Shown here one piece after another: positions 41,300 through 50,290 of a stretch of 64,000 nt of DNA. Made by a program: the position numbers and the translations under genes. Under the pieces are notes generated by a model that was not told the origin of the DNA, made no database searches, and worked only from the letters and a program-made list of their open reading frames with translations. The stretch's first letter is position 1; the number at the start of each line of letters is the position of its first letter. The DNA is from Bittarella massiliensis (ex Durand et al. 2017) (GTDB taxonomy: Bacteria > Bacillota > Clostridia > Oscillospirales > Ruminococcaceae). The stretch spans positions 558,001 through 622,000 of the forward strand of contig NZ_LN908975.1 in the NCBI RefSeq assembly GCF_001486165.1. The letters are read 5' to 3'.

Positions 41300-42343
41300 T
41301 TATTGCTGGGGGCCGGCCACCGGGTGCTCGCCGATGGGGATGACGTTGATTTGACCCCGCATCTCGCTCTCGGCCCACATGATCCGCTGGGCGACCTTGG
41401 CCTCGGGGTTGAGCTCCACCCCGTCGAGGATCATCTCCTTGAACTTCTCGTACCCGGCCATGTCGATCAGGTGGCCGCCGTGCATGTAGACGGGCTTGTA
41501 GTCCAGCACCCAGGCGGAGAATTTCTGCCAGTTGCCCAGCACCCCCAGCACCACCTCTTCAGTGGCGAAGTTGATGAAGGTCTTGCCCAGGCGGGGGGTG
41601 TGCTTGCCGGTCCGGCCGCCGATGGTGATGCGGAAGAACTTCTTGGGCTGGCGCACCCAGGCCCCGGCCGGGCAGACCACAGCGCACTCGCCGCAGCCCA
41701 GGCAGCAGCAGGCGTCCTTGGCGACCTTTTTGTCCTCGGTCATGCTCAACACACCGGTGGCGTGCTTCTTGCAGGCGTCCACACACTGGCCGCAGCCGAT
41801 GCAGCGGTCGTAGACGTAGTCCATCTTGGCCTGGCCGATGATGCCGAAGTCGTTGCACTGGCCCTTGCCGCAGTCGTTGGGGCAGCCGGACATCCCGATT
41901 TTGATGTGGTAGTGGCTGGGGAAGATGAGGGGCTCGATCTTCTTGGCCAGCTCCTGGGTGTTGTAGTTGGCGAGAATGCAGTGGCGGTTGCCGATGCAGG
42001 CCATGATGTTGCGGGCGCCGATGGTGGGGTAGCCGTTTTCCGACTCCTCCATCTCCACCCCGCACATCTCATTTTCCACCTGGGAGATGTAGTCTTTGAT
42101 GTAGGCGTTGACCGCCGGGATGTTTTCGTACTTGACGCCGGGGACGTTCAGGGTGTGGCGCATCCCCACGTGAAAGAGGCCGTTGCCCCAGGTGTTGGCG
42201 ATGTAGATCACCCGCTCCAGGTGCTTGGCTTCGATCAGGGAGCCGGGCACCCGCAGCTGCAGCATGAATTCACCGGGCACCTTGGACTGCCGCCAGCAGT
42301 TTTTTTGCAGTTGTTTGATGTTGATATCGCAGTTCATCCTCAA
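41300..42343 (-). CDS. asrC: Anaerobic sulfite reductase subunit C (siroheme catalytic subunit)
   Basis: 347 aa. The siroheme/[4Fe-4S] motif is complete: CIGNRHC (Cx5C) followed by GMSGCPNDCGKGQC (Cx3C). A ferredoxin-like insert carries CIGCGQCVDACKKHA and CLGCGECAVVCPAGA, two further clusters. It reduces sulfite to sulfide with electrons relayed by AsrA and AsrB. It is last in asrABC, 9 nt after asrB. The siroheme it needs is made by the adjacent hemC-cobA/hemD-sirC operon. Confidence 0.95.
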   Translation of the reverse strand: MRMNCDINIKQLQKNCWRQSKVPGEFMLQLRVPGSLIEAKHLERVIYIANTWGNGLFHVGMRHTLNVPGVKYENIPAVNAYIKDYISQVENEMCGVEMEESENGYPTIGARNIMACIGNRHCILANYNTQELAKKIEPLIFPSHYHIKIGMSGCPNDCGKGQCNDFGIIGQAKMDYVYDRCIGCGQCVDACKKHATGVLSMTEDKKVAKDACCCLGCGECAVVCPAGAWVRQPKKFFRITIGGRTGKHTPRLGKTFINFATEEVVLGVLGNWQKFSAWVLDYKPVYMHGGHLIDMAGYEKFKEMILDGVELNPEAKVAQRIMWAESEMRGQINVIPIGEHPVAGPQQ

Positions 42344-42352
42344 TGCCTCCCC

Positions 42353-43144
42353 TTAGTCCAGCAGGTTTTTGGCCACGGTGTACGGGAATACCGGCCCTTC
42401 CAGGCAGACGTAGGTCTCGTCGATGCGGCAGTGGCCGCACTTGCCCACCGCGCAGGACATCTTGCGCTCGAACGAGACCCAGATCTTCTCCTCCGGCACC
42501 CCGCATTTCACCGCTTCCAGGGCGGCGAAGTGCATCATCACCGGGGGCCCGACGATGATCACGGCGTAGTTGCCCCCAAAGGTGTCAAAGGGGATCTCGG
42601 GGATGAACTTGGTCACCAGCCCGGTGTTCCAGCCCTCGATCTGGTCATTGTCCAGGGTGTAGTGGGTGGAAAAGCGCTCCTTCCAGCGGGCGAGGTCGGG
42701 CTTGAAGAGGATGCCGGCCTCGTTTTTGAACCCGGCGATCAGGTGGACGCTCTCGGCCATCTCCGGCTCGTCGTAGAGCTTGTTCAGCCAGCTCTTCACC
42801 GGCGCCAGACCGGTGCCGCCGGTCACAAACACCAGGTGTTTGCCCCGCAGCTCCTCCACCGGCCAGCCCTTGCCGTAGGGCCCGCGCAGGAACATCTCGT
42901 CGCCGGGGCGCATGGAGAACAGCTCGTCGGTCACCTTGCCCACGGCGCGGATGGTGAATTCCAGCCAGCCCTCGCCAAAGGAGCTCACCGAGATGGGGCA
43001 CTCGCCCACCCGAGGGACCGAGAGCTGAAAGAACTGCCCGTGCTCGGGGACAAAGTCGGCCTCGATGCGGAAGGTGTACTCCATCTCCGTCTCGTGGTTG
43101 ATATGTAAAATGCGGTGTGCTTTGGGCATCACGGGATTTGTCAT
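42353..43144 (-). CDS. asrB: Anaerobic sulfite reductase subunit B (flavin/NADH reductase subunit)
   Basis: 263 aa of the ferredoxin-NADP reductase superfamily. ISVSSFGEGWLEFTIRAVGK (flavin-binding barrel), VTGGTGLAPVKSWLNKL (nucleotide binding) and the C-terminal CAVGKCGHCRIDETYVC, which holds an iron-sulfur cluster as in dihydroorotate dehydrogenase electron-transfer subunits, are all present. It passes electrons from NADH to AsrA/AsrC. Lies between asrA (18 nt) and asrC. Confidence 0.94.
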   Translation of the reverse strand: MTNPVMPKAHRILHINHETEMEYTFRIEADFVPEHGQFFQLSVPRVGECPISVSSFGEGWLEFTIRAVGKVTDELFSMRPGDEMFLRGPYGKGWPVEELRGKHLVFVTGGTGLAPVKSWLNKLYDEPEMAESVHLIAGFKNEAGILFKPDLARWKERFSTHYTLDNDQIEGWNTGLVTKFIPEIPFDTFGGNYAVIIVGPPVMMHFAALEAVKCGVPEEKIWVSFERKMSCAVGKCGHCRIDETYVCLEGPVFPYTVAKNLLD

Positions 43145-43162
43145 AGGGTCGTCCTCCTCACT

Positions 43163-44197
43163 CTATTTCGACGCTTCGGCCGCGATCTCCTCCAGGGCGG
43201 CGCTCATCTTGTTGATGATGGCCGGGAAGGAGATGAACTTGGGGCACCGGGCGCTGCATCGGCCGCAGCCGACGCACATGTGGTAGTCCCCAAAGCGGGC
43301 CTTGTAATCGTGCACCTTGTGGAGGGCCCGATAGCGGATGCGATCGGCCGGGGTGGTGCGGAACCCGTGCCCGCCGGCCATGGCGTCGAATCCGGCGATC
43401 TGGCAGGAGTCGTGCACCCGGCGGCGCTCGCCGGCCTTGGCGTTCTCGCTGTAGATCTTGTCCCGGGTGGTAAAGCAGGTGCAGGTGCTGCAGGCCAGGG
43501 TGCAGCTGCCGCAGCTGACACAGCGGTCGTTGTACTCCTGCCACATGGGGTGCTTTTTCAGCTTGGCCAGGGTCTCCTTGTCGGCGATTTCGGGGATCTT
43601 GACGTCAAACTGGTTTTTCTCGATGAACTGCAACTGCCAGTCGACCTCTTCACAGCCGGCGAAATAGGGGGCCAGCTCCTCGTCCTTCACCGACCAGAAG
43701 ATCCCCTCCTCGGTGTGGCGGACGGCGGCGCTGTACTCCTCTGCCCTGTTGGCGCCCATGGAGCAGCAAAAACAGGTGTCCCAGCCCTCGGTGCACTCCA
43801 TCAGCACGAAGCGGGTCTTCTCCCGCATCCGCTGGTAGTAGCTGTCGCAGAAGCCGCCATTGTCCAGGTAGATGCGGTCCTGGTGCTCAAAGGCGTTGAT
43901 GTCGCAGGGCCGCAGGAAGATGAGGATCTTCTTTTTTGGGGCCCCGCTCTCCCGGTACTCGTCCTCGGTGAAGTAGAAGATGGGCTCGGTCACCGGGGTG
44001 AGCACCTCTTTGGCGGAGAAGTCGGACTTCTTGTCCCAGACGATCTCCTCTGCCGTGTGAATCTCGTCATAGCGCACGATGTCGGTGTCCGAGTAGCGCC
44101 CCTGCTTGGCAAACCGCTTGGGGGCATAGATTTTGTACTCTGCCGCCAGCCGGTCGAAGAGGGCGTCGGTCTCTCGGTGATTTAAGCTGTATCCCAT
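43163..44197 (-). CDS. asrA: Anaerobic sulfite reductase subunit A (iron-sulfur subunit)
   Basis: 344 aa. Two [4Fe-4S] ferredoxin motifs near the C-terminus, RCVSCGSCTLACSTCTCF and MCVGCGRCSARCPKF, with an N-terminal domain typical of AsrA/HydB-type electron carriers (KKKILIFLRPCDINAFEHQD, FVLMECTEGWDTCFCCSMG). The ATG at 44197 was chosen because upstream in-frame codons lie in a strong hairpin of the leader. First gene of asrABC. Cytoplasmic electron carrier. Confidence 0.94.
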   Translation of the reverse strand: MGYSLNHRETDALFDRLAAEYKIYAPKRFAKQGRYSDTDIVRYDEIHTAEEIVWDKKSDFSAKEVLTPVTEPIFYFTEDEYRESGAPKKKILIFLRPCDINAFEHQDRIYLDNGGFCDSYYQRMREKTRFVLMECTEGWDTCFCCSMGANRAEEYSAAVRHTEEGIFWSVKDEELAPYFAGCEEVDWQLQFIEKNQFDVKIPEIADKETLAKLKKHPMWQEYNDRCVSCGSCTLACSTCTCFTTRDKIYSENAKAGERRRVHDSCQIAGFDAMAGGHGFRTTPADRIRYRALHKVHDYKARFGDYHMCVGCGRCSARCPKFISFPAIINKMSAALEEIAAEASK

Positions 44198-44221
44198 TGC
44201 TGTACCGCCTTTCCTGTGAAC

Positions 44222-44257
44222 CGCCCGGCGCACCGGAAGGGGCCGGTGCGCCGGGCG
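44222..44257 (-). promoter_or_regulatory. Perfect 15-bp hairpin in the asr leader
   Basis: CGCCCGGCGCACCGG, AAGGGG loop, CCGGTGCGCCGGGCG. A TATACT (minus strand, near 44281-44286, preceded by TGC) lies just upstream, so the hairpin would be in the 5' leader of asrA mRNA. No T-run follows, so it is not a simple terminator; it may stabilise the message or bind a protein. Confidence 0.5.
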
Positions 44258-44443
44258 CTGCTCGAGGTTTTCTATGGGTTTTAGTATAGCATATTCGGGA
44301 CAGGCCGGCCACCATTCGCCCCGGCCCGCTCCATTGGAAAAAAGAATGGTTAGCCGAGCAAGGGCTGATGATTCGACAAAAGGCAAAGAAAATCCCCCTC
44401 TTTTTCCTCGATATTTGAGAAAAAGAGAGGGAAGGGGCGAGAT

Positions 44444-45085
44444 TCAGCGGTCGCTGTCCTTTCTCGCCAGCAAAAAGGGGTGGCGCTCCCCCGCGCCCCA
44501 GAGCACCTCTTCGCTCCGAAGCACCGAGAAGCCCATCTCCTCCAGCAGTTCCCGGTAGATGGCGGCGGCGAAGTTGCTCCAGTACATGGTGGTGCCGAAG
44601 AAGTCGGGCTCGGTGTAGGAGGGCTCGTCCTCCCGGGCGGCGGAGAAGAGGAAGTAGCCGCCCGGGGCCAGCAGCTCCTTCACCTTGTGCAGAAAGGCGG
44701 GGTGGAGGTCCCGCCGGGTGTGAAAGAGGGTGTAAAAACAGGTGATCGCCGCAAAGGGCCCCTCGATGGCCAGCTCCAGAAAGTCGCCGCAGAGGAGCCG
44801 GGCCTCCGGTACCTGCCTGCGGGCGATGGCCAGTTGGGCGGGGGAGAGATCGACCCCCACCACCTCCCGACAGCGTTGGCAGAGGGCGCGGGTCACCGGC
44901 ACCCCGCCCCCGCAGCCGATGTCCAAGGCCCGGTCCTCGGGGGCCAGAAGGGGCAGCAGCCAGTCCAGCGCTGGCTCCCGGTCCCCGCTGCGGGCGGCGC
45001 AGTAGTCGGCGGCGCAGTTGTCATAGCCCTGGCGCACCAGGGCCAGGTAGTCGGTCTGTCGGTCGTCCACAGGGGTGACGGGCAT
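44444..45085 (-). CDS. Class I SAM-dependent methyltransferase
   Basis: 213 aa. SAM-binding motif I is ALDIGCGGGVPVTRAL, followed by VVGVDLSPAQLAIAR (acidic Asp) and LLCGDFLEL, and FLHKVKELLAPGGYFLFSA as motif III. The ATG at 45085 has AAGGAGG 8 nt upstream and is preferred to the longer frame. Substrate unknown; it belongs to the small-molecule (type 11/25) group. It follows the amidohydrolase gene by 35 nt and may share its operon. A hairpin (CTCTTTTTC arms) at about 44396-44432 may end the unit. Confidence 0.85.
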   Translation of the reverse strand: MPVTPVDDRQTDYLALVRQGYDNCAADYCAARSGDREPALDWLLPLLAPEDRALDIGCGGGVPVTRALCQRCREVVGVDLSPAQLAIARRQVPEARLLCGDFLELAIEGPFAAITCFYTLFHTRRDLHPAFLHKVKELLAPGGYFLFSAAREDEPSYTEPDFFGTTMYWSNFAAAIYRELLEEMGFSVLRSEEVLWGAGERHPFLLARKDSDR

Positions 45086-45120
45086 CTCGGTTTCCTCCTT
45101 AAAATAGGGCGGGATGGGTG

Positions 45121-46404
45121 TCAAAAGAAGAGTTTGCTCTCCCCTTTGCCCCGCCTTCCGATGGCGGCGGCGCAGCGGGCGGACTCCCGCAAGATCTCCT
45201 CCACATCGAAGGTGAGGCGGCCGTCCTCCTTGACAAAGCGGCCGCCGACCAGGGTGTGGCGGATGGCCCGCGCCGGGTCGGCGCTGTATAGGATGGCGGC
45301 CAGGGGATCATAGAGGGGGTCGGTGGCGGGGTCGTCCAGCGACCAGACGTTCAGGTCGGCGGCCCAGCCCTCCTTTAACCGGCCGCTGTGAAAGCCCAGG
45401 GCCTGGTGCCCGGCAAAGAGGAGCCGCCAGATGTCTTTCAGGGCGAAGTCCTCGGCCTGGTCCCGCCACTTGCCCAGCAGGGCGAAGAGCCGGGCCTGTT
45501 CCAGCGGGTTAACGGTGGCCGAACTGGCCGCCCCGTCGGTGCCGGTGGCCAGGCGGAGGTTTTTCCAGTGCCGCCAGAGCCCGCCCTCGCCCATCCCCAA
45601 CTTGAGATAGGTCTTGGGGCAGACGGCGACAAAGGTGTCCTCCCCCAGCAGGGGGAGGTCGCCCTCCTCGATGTAGAGGGCGTGGGCGACGATACAGGGC
45701 AGGGTGAAGCCCCCGCAGTCGGCCACCACCGCAAAGGGGGTGCGGCCGTACTTCTCCCGGCTCTCGGCCACCTGGGCGGCGGTCTCGGAGACGTGCAGGT
45801 GGATGCCCACCCCCCGGGCCCGGGCCCGCTCGACGAGGGCGGTGAGCACCTCCGGGGTGCACATGTAAGGGGAGTGGGGGCCAAAGCGCACCTGCACCAG
45901 GGGGTCGCCGGCACAGGCGTCCATCAGGTCCTCGGTGGCCTGTATCTCGGCGGCGGCGTCCCCCCCAAAGCCGAAGGCGGTGTAGGCGATGTCCGCCCGC
46001 AGCCCGCACTCCCGGGCGGCCTGGGCGATCATCGCCCCGCCGAAGTAGTGGTCGGCAAAGGCGGTGACCCCGTTCTGGGCCATCTCGGCGATAGCCAGCT
46101 TGGAGCCCCAGTAGATGTCCTCGTCGGTGATCTTGGACTCGTAGGGCCAGAGTTCCCGGTTGAACCAGTCGTCGATGTTCACGTCCTCGGCGATCCCCTT
46201 GAAGATGTTCATGGGGGTGTGGGCGTGGAGGTTGCAGAGCCCGGGGGTCAAAAACTGCCCGGTGCAGTCGATCCCCCGGGCCCCTTCGGCCGGCAGGTGG
46301 GGGCCGATGCGGGCGATGAGTCCCCCCTCCACCAGCAAGTCGGTGTGGGGGGAGAGGCGCCCTTGTTCGTCGATGAGGGTGGCGTTTTGAAAGAGGGTGG
46401 ACAT
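45121..46404 (-). CDS. Amidohydrolase, 5'-methylthioadenosine/S-adenosylhomocysteine deaminase-like
   Basis: 427 aa metal-dependent hydrolase. The metal motif is CNLHAHTPMNIFKG (HxH) after GQFLTPGL; IHLHVSETAAQVAESREKYG brings the third His and the Glu, and LATGTDGAASSATVNPLEQA the Asp. These motifs are shared by MtaD and chlorohydrolase-type deaminases acting on adenosine or guanine derivatives. Start at 46404 by GGAAGGA upstream. It sits downstream of recG and upstream of a methyltransferase, which together would suit S-adenosylhomocysteine or methylthioadenosine handling, but this is inference. Confidence 0.85.
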   Translation of the reverse strand: MSTLFQNATLIDEQGRLSPHTDLLVEGGLIARIGPHLPAEGARGIDCTGQFLTPGLCNLHAHTPMNIFKGIAEDVNIDDWFNRELWPYESKITDEDIYWGSKLAIAEMAQNGVTAFADHYFGGAMIAQAARECGLRADIAYTAFGFGGDAAAEIQATEDLMDACAGDPLVQVRFGPHSPYMCTPEVLTALVERARARGVGIHLHVSETAAQVAESREKYGRTPFAVVADCGGFTLPCIVAHALYIEEGDLPLLGEDTFVAVCPKTYLKLGMGEGGLWRHWKNLRLATGTDGAASSATVNPLEQARLFALLGKWRDQAEDFALKDIWRLLFAGHQALGFHSGRLKEGWAADLNVWSLDDPATDPLYDPLAAILYSADPARAIRHTLVGGRFVKEDGRLTFDVEEILRESARCAAAIGRRGKGESKLFF

Positions 46405-46441
46405 GGCGGGTCCTTCCTTTCTGGTGGGGCCGCGGCGGCGG

Positions 46442-48484
46442 TCAGTTGAATCCGTTTTCGGAGATGGAGGAGAAGAGCCGCCCCACCGCCTGGCGCAGCA
46501 GGGGCCAGCGGCGGAGGGTGGCGTCCTCGTCCAGCAGTTGGCGGGCCACGGCCGAGGTCTCGGCCAGGGTGGTGCGGTCGGTGAGCAGGTCGGCGATCTT
46601 GAGCTGGGGCAGGCCGTGCTGGGCCGCCCCAAAAAAGTCGCCGGGGCCCCGCATCTCCAGATCCAGGTTGGCCAGGGCGAAGCCGTCGGAGCTCTCGCAC
46701 ATGGCCTGCAGCCGCTTGCGGGCCCCCTCCCCCCCGCTCTTGGAGAGGAGGATGCAGTAGCTCTGGCAGTCCGAGCGCCCCACCCGGCCCCGCAGCTGGT
46801 GCAGGGCCGAGAGGCCGAACCGGTCGGCGTTGTGGATCATCATCAGGTTGGCGTTGGGCACGTCCACCCCCACCTCCACCACCGTGGTGGAGCAGAGGGC
46901 GTCCAGCTCTCCGGCCGAGAAGGCGGCCATCACCGCCTCCTTCTCCCGGGCCTTCATCTTCCCGTGCAGCAGGCCGATGCGGCGGTGGGGGAGGTAGGCG
47001 GCCATCTGGTCGCGCACCGCGCTCACGCTCTCCAGTTCGCTCTCCCCCTCCTCGATGAGGGGGCAGACCACGTAGACCTGGTGGCCGGCGGCAATCTGCT
47101 TCTCGGCGAAGTTCAGGGCCCGCTGGTAGCGGCCGTAGCCCACGGCAAAGGTCTCGATCTCCCGCCGCCCGGCGGGCTTTTCGTCCAGCACCGAGATGTC
47201 CAGGTCGCCGTAGATGATCAGCGCCAGGGTGCGGGGGATGGGGGTGGCGCTCATCACCAGCACGTGGGGGGCGCGGCCCTTGTCCCCCAGGGCGCCCCGC
47301 TGGTTGACCCCAAAGCGGTGCTGCTCGTCGGTGATGACCAGCCCCAGCTCAGCAAAGGAGACCGCGTCCCCCAGCAGGGCGTGGGTGCCCACCACCAAGT
47401 CGGTGCTGCCGTCTTGCAGCCCGGCCAGCACCGCCCGCTTCTCGGCGGCCTTCATCGACCCGGTGAGGAGGGCGACGGCCAGCCCCAGGGGGCGAAGCAG
47501 CCCCTCCAGGGTGCGGTGGTGCTGGGCGGCGAGGATCTCGGTGGGGGCCATCAGGGCGCTCTGCACCCCAGCCTGGGCGGCCCGGTAGACGGCGGCGGCG
47601 GCCACCACCGTCTTGCCCGAGCCCACGTCCCCCTGCAGCAGCCGGTTCATGGGCACCGTCCCCGCCATGTCCCCCCCGATCTCGCCGATGCAGCGCAGCT
47701 GCGCCCCGGTGAGGGAGTAGGGGAGGGCCTGCAAAAAAGGCCTCAGGTCGGCGGCGGGGATCTGCAAGTCGGTGTGCTCCCGCCCCTTTTTTTTGAGGCT
47801 GCCCAGCCCCAACTGCAACACCAGCAGCTCCTCGAAAATCAGCCGGCGGCGGGCGGTCTGGGCGGCCTGGGCGGTCTCGGGGCGGTGGATGTTCTTCACC
47901 GCGTACCCCGCCCGGCAGAGCTGGTATTCGGCCTGCACCGGGGCAGGCAGGGGGTCGGGGATCTCCTCCCCGTAGGCCGCGAGGGCGTTTTCCACCGCCG
48001 TGGCCACCGCCTTGGAGGTCAGCCCCTTGGTCAGGGGGTAGACCGGCAGCAGGTCCCGCCGCTCCCCCTCGGGCAAAAAGAGGGGGGAGTTGACCTCCCG
48101 CTGGGTCAGGGTGCCGCTGAATTTTCCGTAGAAGAGGTAGTCCTGTCCCTCCTTGAGGGACTCGTAGGGGAAGCGGTTTTGCCAGAAGACGACGGCAAAG
48201 TCCTGGGTGAAGTCGGTGGCCAGCAGCTTGTAGAGGGTCTTGCCCCCGCCCAGCCGGGCGGGGGGGAGTTTGCGCACCACCCGCCCCAGCACCGCGCAGG
48301 GGGCGTCAAAGGGCGCCTGGGAGAGGGGGAGCGTCTGCTGCAGGTCGATGTAGGCCCGGGGGTAAAATTGCAGCAGGGCGCCCACCGAGTCGATGCCCAG
48401 CTTGGAAAACAGCTCGGCCCGCTTCGGCCCCACCCCTTTGACGTACTGTATGTCGATGGAAAACAGGTCCCGCTGTCCGTCCAC
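46442..48484 (-). CDS. recG: ATP-dependent DNA helicase RecG
   Basis: 680 aa, normal length. The wedge domain opens with FSIDIQYVKGVGPKRAELF. Helicase motifs follow: GDVGSGKTVVAAAAVY (Walker A), ITDEQHRFGVNQR (DEQH box), VLVMSATPIPRTLAL, then LHGKMKAREKEAVMAAF and TTVVEVGVDVPNANLM, ending with QLRGRVGRSDCQSYCIL. It remodels stalled forks and branched DNA. The GTG start at 48484 has GAGGAGG upstream. Lies downstream of fakA, as in other Firmicutes. Confidence 0.96.
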   Translation of the reverse strand: MDGQRDLFSIDIQYVKGVGPKRAELFSKLGIDSVGALLQFYPRAYIDLQQTLPLSQAPFDAPCAVLGRVVRKLPPARLGGGKTLYKLLATDFTQDFAVVFWQNRFPYESLKEGQDYLFYGKFSGTLTQREVNSPLFLPEGERRDLLPVYPLTKGLTSKAVATAVENALAAYGEEIPDPLPAPVQAEYQLCRAGYAVKNIHRPETAQAAQTARRRLIFEELLVLQLGLGSLKKKGREHTDLQIPAADLRPFLQALPYSLTGAQLRCIGEIGGDMAGTVPMNRLLQGDVGSGKTVVAAAAVYRAAQAGVQSALMAPTEILAAQHHRTLEGLLRPLGLAVALLTGSMKAAEKRAVLAGLQDGSTDLVVGTHALLGDAVSFAELGLVITDEQHRFGVNQRGALGDKGRAPHVLVMSATPIPRTLALIIYGDLDISVLDEKPAGRREIETFAVGYGRYQRALNFAEKQIAAGHQVYVVCPLIEEGESELESVSAVRDQMAAYLPHRRIGLLHGKMKAREKEAVMAAFSAGELDALCSTTVVEVGVDVPNANLMMIHNADRFGLSALHQLRGRVGRSDCQSYCILLSKSGGEGARKRLQAMCESSDGFALANLDLEMRGPGDFFGAAQHGLPQLKIADLLTDRTTLAETSAVARQLLDEDATLRRWPLLRQAVGRLFSSISENGFN

Positions 48485-48584
48485 GGCGCTTCCTCCTCTC
48501 GCGGGAAAATAAAAGGGCGGCAGGGGCGGCGGCCGGCTGCAACCGGCTGCGCCGCCACTGCCGCGCCAAGGGCCGAACAGCTCT

Positions 48585-50276
48585 CTATTCGGCGGAAATG
48601 ATGTAGTAATAGACCGGCTGGCCGCCGTAGACCACCGCCATCTCCACCCCTTCGGGGAGGCGGGCGCGCACGGCGTTTTCGATCTGCTCGCTCTCGGCGG
48701 TGGGGACGTCCTGCCCGGTGATGAGGGTGATGAAGGAGGTGTCCTTTTTGATGAGCTGGCGCACCAGCTTGACCACCGCCTTCTGCAGGTCGCTCTCGGT
48801 GAAGGAGAGCTTGCCCCCCAACAGGGCCAGCATCTGCCCCTCTTTGATTTTGTGGCCGTCGTAGTCGGAGTTGCGGGCGGCATAGGTGATCTGCCCGGTG
48901 CCCACGTGGTCGATGGCCTTGGTCATGTTCACCGAGTTCTCCCGCACCGAGGCGGAGGGGTCAAAACTCAGCATGGCCGAGAGCCCCTGGGGGATGGTGC
49001 GGGTCTGCAGCACCACCACCCGGCGGTCGGCCAGGGCCAGGGTCTGCTCGGCGGACATGATAATGTTTTTGTTGTTGGGCAGCACGAACACCGTTTTGGC
49101 CGGCACCGAGTGGATGGCCTTGAGGATGTCCTCGGTGGAGGGGTTCATGGTCTGCCCCCCGCTGACCACCGCGTTGACCCCCAAATCCAAAAAGAGGGTC
49201 TTGATGCCGCTGCCAGCGGCCACCGCCACAAAGCCGTACTCGCAGTCCGGGTCCACCGGCTGGTAGTCAAAGCGGTCCTCGTCCTCGTCGGCGGCAAAGG
49301 TGGGGGGGACTTCCTCCTCGGGGTTGGCCCCCTCGGCCAGCCGGGCCTTGTACTGCTCGAGCATGTTCTCGATTTTCAGGTTGGTCAGGTAGCCCCACTT
49401 GACCGCCTCGCTCAAGGCGGCGCCCGGGTCCCCGGTGTGCACGTGCACCTTGATGATGTCCTCGTCGTCCACAAAGACCACGCTGTTGCCCATGGCCTCC
49501 AAAAAGGCCCGCAGCTTCAGGGGATTCTGCCGGTCCTCGCCCCGGTTGATGATGAACTCGGTGCAGTAGAGCTCGGTCATGGACATGTCGAACTCGCCGG
49601 CCACCTCTTTGGTGCCGGCGGCCTTCTTGGCCTTTTCGGCGGTGCGGTTTTCGCCCTCCACCACCGGGCCGCCCTGCAACACCTGCAGCATCCCTTGGAA
49701 GATGACCAGCAGCCCGCGGCCGCCGGCGTCCACCACCCCGGCCTTTTTCAGCACCGGCAGCAGTTCGGGGGTCTCGGCCAGGGTCTCCTCGGCCACCTGG
49801 CAGACCAGCGCCCACAGATCGGCGGCGCTCTCGGCGTGGGGGGCGTACTCCACCGCCCGCTCGGCCGACACCCGGGCCACCGTGAGGATGGTGCCCTCGG
49901 TGGGCTTCATCACCGCCTTGTAGGCCCCGGCCACCCCCTCTTGCAGGGCGCGGGCCAGGTCGGCGGGGGAGGCGGTCTCCAGCCCCTTGAGGCCCTTGGA
50001 AAAACCGCGGAAGATCAGGGACAGGATGACCCCCGAATTGCCCCGCGCCCCCCGCAGCAGGGCCGAGGCGGCGGTCTTGGCGGCCTCGGCCACGGTGCAG
50101 CTGTCCGGCAGCATGGCCAGCTCTTTGGCCCCGTTGCCGATGGTCATGGACATGTTGGTGCCGGTGTCCCCGTCGGGCACCGGGAAGACGTTTAACTCAT
50201 CCACCGCCAACCGCTGGTTTTGAATGTTGTTGGCGCCGGAGATGATGCTGTCGCGCAGCAGTTGTCCTGTTATCAT
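48585..50276 (-). CDS. fakA: Fatty acid kinase FakA-like protein (DhaL/DegV-like, YloV)
   Basis: 563 aa. Residues about 1-200 are a DhaL (DAK2) domain: NVFPVPDGDTGTNMSMTIG and LLRGARGNSGVILSLIF bind ATP. A central region (YCTEFIINRGEDRQNPLKLR, then IKVHVHTGDPGAALSEA) and a C-terminal DegV-like domain (LGVNAVVSGGQTMNPSTED, FVLPNNKNIIMSA) complete the YloV/FakA architecture. FakA phosphorylates fatty acids presented by FakB proteins, feeding phospholipid synthesis. It follows asp23 by 14 nt and precedes recG, a conserved order. Confidence 0.93.
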   Translation of the reverse strand: MITGQLLRDSIISGANNIQNQRLAVDELNVFPVPDGDTGTNMSMTIGNGAKELAMLPDSCTVAEAAKTAASALLRGARGNSGVILSLIFRGFSKGLKGLETASPADLARALQEGVAGAYKAVMKPTEGTILTVARVSAERAVEYAPHAESAADLWALVCQVAEETLAETPELLPVLKKAGVVDAGGRGLLVIFQGMLQVLQGGPVVEGENRTAEKAKKAAGTKEVAGEFDMSMTELYCTEFIINRGEDRQNPLKLRAFLEAMGNSVVFVDDEDIIKVHVHTGDPGAALSEAVKWGYLTNLKIENMLEQYKARLAEGANPEEEVPPTFAADEDEDRFDYQPVDPDCEYGFVAVAAGSGIKTLFLDLGVNAVVSGGQTMNPSTEDILKAIHSVPAKTVFVLPNNKNIIMSAEQTLALADRRVVVLQTRTIPQGLSAMLSFDPSASVRENSVNMTKAIDHVGTGQITYAARNSDYDGHKIKEGQMLALLGGKLSFTESDLQKAVVKLVRQLIKKDTSFITLITGQDVPTAESEQIENAVRARLPEGVEMAVVYGGQPVYYYIISAE

Positions 50277-50290
50277 CCAAATACTCCCCT

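Noticed and set aside
40553-41343. Several overlapping open frames in the 175-bp repeats
   Set aside because: The 175-bp period shifts the frame each unit, so similar peptides appear in all frames; no ribosome-binding sites.
46397-48601. Open frame of over 700 codons opposite recG
   Set aside because: Same reason: recG is unmistakable on the minus strand, and the plus frame has no ribosome-binding site or motif.
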